Positions 63,178 through 64,000 of a stretch of 64,000 nucleotides of DNA are shown here, piece by piece. A model generated the notes under the pieces. It did not search any database and was not told where the DNA came from. It saw only the letters and a list, made by a program, of their open reading frames with translations. The DNA is taken from assembly GCA_022843925.1 (NCBI GenBank), contig JALHMS010000009.1, forward strand, positions 29,413-93,412, in the 5' to 3' direction. This stretch comes from Burkholderiales bacterium (lineage in GTDB: Bacteria > Pseudomonadota > Gammaproteobacteria > Burkholderiales > Ga0077523). A program made the position numbers and the translations under genes. Position 1 is the stretch's first letter. Every line of letters starts with the position of its first letter.

Positions 63178-63196
63178 CGTGTGTCAATGTCACACG
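63178..63196. promoter_or_regulatory. Inverted repeat CGTGTG-N7-CACACG, copy 1
   Basis: CGTGTG (63178-63183), a 7-nt spacer and CACACG (63191-63196): perfect 6-bp half-sites. It is located downstream of the minus-strand -10, in the leader of the small peptide gene, 33 bp centre to centre from copy 2. Confidence 0.65.
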
Positions 63197-63204
63197 CTGA
63201 GTGC

Positions 63205-63233
63205 AGAGTACGTGTGATAAAAGCACACGTCAA
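63205..63233 (-). promoter_or_regulatory. Sigma-70 promoter of the small peptide gene
   Basis: On the minus strand, TTGACG (63233-63228), 17 nt and TACTCT (63210-63205). The start of transcription would be near 63198, giving a leader of about 85 nt. The spacer is almost wholly occupied by inverted repeat copy 2. Confidence 0.65.
63210..63230. promoter_or_regulatory. Inverted repeat ACGTGTG-N7-CACACGT, copy 2
   Basis: ACGTGTG (63210-63216) and CACACGT (63224-63230), 7-bp perfect half-sites with a 7-nt AT-rich spacer. It lies between -35 and -10 of the leftward promoter, a position suited to a repressor. Same half-site core and spacing as copy 1. Confidence 0.7.
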
Positions 63234-63261
63234 CCCCTTTCCAGGCTCGACGGTGCGCGCT

Positions 63262-63267
63262 TATAGT
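63262..63267 (+). promoter_or_regulatory. -10 hexamer before the DUF6502-like gene
   Basis: TATAGT lies 7 nt before ATG 63275, so a transcript from it would be leaderless or nearly so. No convincing -35 is visible; the hexamer before it is CTTTCC-like. Confidence 0.35.
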
Positions 63268-63274
63268 CCCGGCC

Positions 63275-64000
63275 ATGTCCGATTCCGCCCGTCCCGCTGA
63301 TCTCCAGGAGCACGTGCCTGCCCTCATGGCCGCGATGCGACGCCTGCTGCGTCCGCTGGTGCGGCTCGCGATGCGTGGGGGCATCACGTTTCCGGCGCTC
63401 TCGGATCTCGTGAAGGGTCTGTACATCGAGGTGGCCGAGGCCGAGGGCGCGGACGGCGACGGCGCTGCCACCGACAGTCGCGTGAGCATGCTCACCGGTG
63501 TCCACCGCAAGTACGTGAAACGGTTGCGCGACGAGGCATCGACGCGCTCGGCCGCGTTCTCGATGCCCCGCGGGCTGTCGATGGGAGCGCGCATCGCAGC
63601 GCTGTGGAACAGCCTTCCCGACTACCTCGACGGGAACGGCGCCCCGCGTCCGCTGCCGCGCCAACCGGCGTCCCCCGGCGAGCCTTCGTTCGACGGCCTG
63701 GTGGCTTCGCTCAGCAAGGACATCCGGGCGCGCGTGGTGCTGGACGAGTTCCTCCGCCTGGGTGTCGCGAGCATCGACGAGCAGGGGCGCGTGCATCTGG
63801 TGCACTCGGCCTTCGTCCCGTCGGCGGGTATCGAGGAACGCGCGTACTACCTCGGGCGCAACGTCCACGACCATCTGGCGGCGATCACCCACAACCTCGA
63901 AGGCGCCGGGCGGCCCTTGCCGGAGCGGTGCGTCCACTACGAGAACTTGTCGAAGGAGGCCTGCGAGAGCCTTCTGGCGCTCGCGGAGAAGAACGGCATG
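63275..64000 (+). CDS. DUF6502-like protein, cut by the window edge
   Basis: The reading frame is open from ATG 63275 to the window end (242 codons visible, C-terminus missing). The start LMAAMRRLLRPLVRLAMRGGITFPALSDLVKGLYIEVAE, followed by DSRVSMLTGVHRKYVKRL, matches the DUF6502 pattern; the second piece resembles a helix-turn-helix used to bind DNA. Function of the family is not known. It diverges from the small peptide gene, and the shared 160-bp interval holds the two inverted repeats, so it could regulate that gene or itself. Confidence 0.75.
   Translation, partial: MSDSARPADLQEHVPALMAAMRRLLRPLVRLAMRGGITFPALSDLVKGLYIEVAEAEGADGDGAATDSRVSMLTGVHRKYVKRLRDEASTRSAAFSMPRGLSMGARIAALWNSLPDYLDGNGAPRPLPRQPASPGEPSFDGLVASLSKDIRARVVLDEFLRLGVASIDEQGRVHLVHSAFVPSAGIEERAYYLGRNVHDHLAAITHNLEGAGRPLPERCVHYENLSKEACESLLALAEKNGM

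Noticed and set aside
63205-63233. Plus-strand promoter reading across the same inverted repeats.
   Set aside because: No hexamer pair with correct spacing exists on the plus strand; the minus-strand pair is clear.

Overview
The window is a 64 kb piece of a GC-rich proteobacterial chromosome, most likely a betaproteobacterium (Burkholderiales, Rhodocyclales or Nitrosomonadales type). Four things suggest this: the yicC-gmk-rpoZ-spoT block diverging from rph-rdgB, the yebC-ruvC-ruvA-ruvB-ybgC-tolQRAB-pal-cpoB string ending near tRNA-Lys, a class I PHA synthase, and a PEP-CTERM protein. This assignment is an inference from gene order and product families; no rRNA is present.

1-16 kb is an accessory catabolic region. 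It starts with a tandem array of REP-type palindromes (127-bp period). Then come a DnaQ-like exonuclease, an SDR, a GST, a CmcJ/NvfI-type oxidoreductase and Dps. A probable operon of about 7.5 kb follows: beta-hydroxyacid dehydrogenase, MmgE/PrpD protein, a branched-chain-amino-acid-type ABC importer with permease and ATPase fused (LivM-LivG), its binding protein, and a carboxymuconolactone-decarboxylase-like protein. A second REP array (135-bp period) separates it from a metallo-beta-lactamase-fold hydrolase, a Baeyer-Villiger-type monooxygenase and an alpha/beta hydrolase. The substrate is unknown.

16-25 kb is envelope-related. It holds a PEP-CTERM secreted protein with a sigma-54-like promoter, a subtilisin-like secreted protease with Ig-like repeats, and an Mla-type lipid transport operon whose ATPase gene is short and catalytically degenerate. 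An EamA transporter and a YjgR-type ATPase follow.

25-37 kb is the conserved core: yebC, Holliday junction resolution (ruvC, ruvA, ruvB, interrupted by one secreted protein of unknown function), ybgC, the Tol-Pal envelope system, a YeeE/YedE sulfur-compound transporter and two tRNA-Lys genes. 37-46 kb holds a FAH-family hydrolase, two small envelope proteins, the spoT-rpoZ-gmk-yicC block, rph and rdgB. 44-50 kb (minus strand) holds an MFS transporter, a YdjM-like protein, a PHA synthase with a long Lys/Ala/Pro histone-like tail, and a metallo-beta-lactamase-fold protein.

50-63 kb is a leucine/isovalerate (liu) degradation cluster. Its MerR regulator is followed by a perfect 16-bp palindrome overlapping the -35 of a promoter for isovaleryl-CoA dehydrogenase. 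Then come aceK, a thiolase, a beta-hydroxyacid dehydrogenase, a DsbA-like isomerase, a LOG protein, a rhodanese, both methylcrotonyl-CoA carboxylase subunits, a TfoX C-terminal-domain protein, methylglutaconyl-CoA hydratase and HMG-CoA lyase. Products are acetyl-CoA and acetoacetate, which fits the nearby aceK (glyoxylate bypass control) and phaC (carbon storage). The window ends with a 42-residue secreted peptide gene whose promoter carries two copies of an inverted repeat, facing a DUF6502-like gene that runs off the edge.
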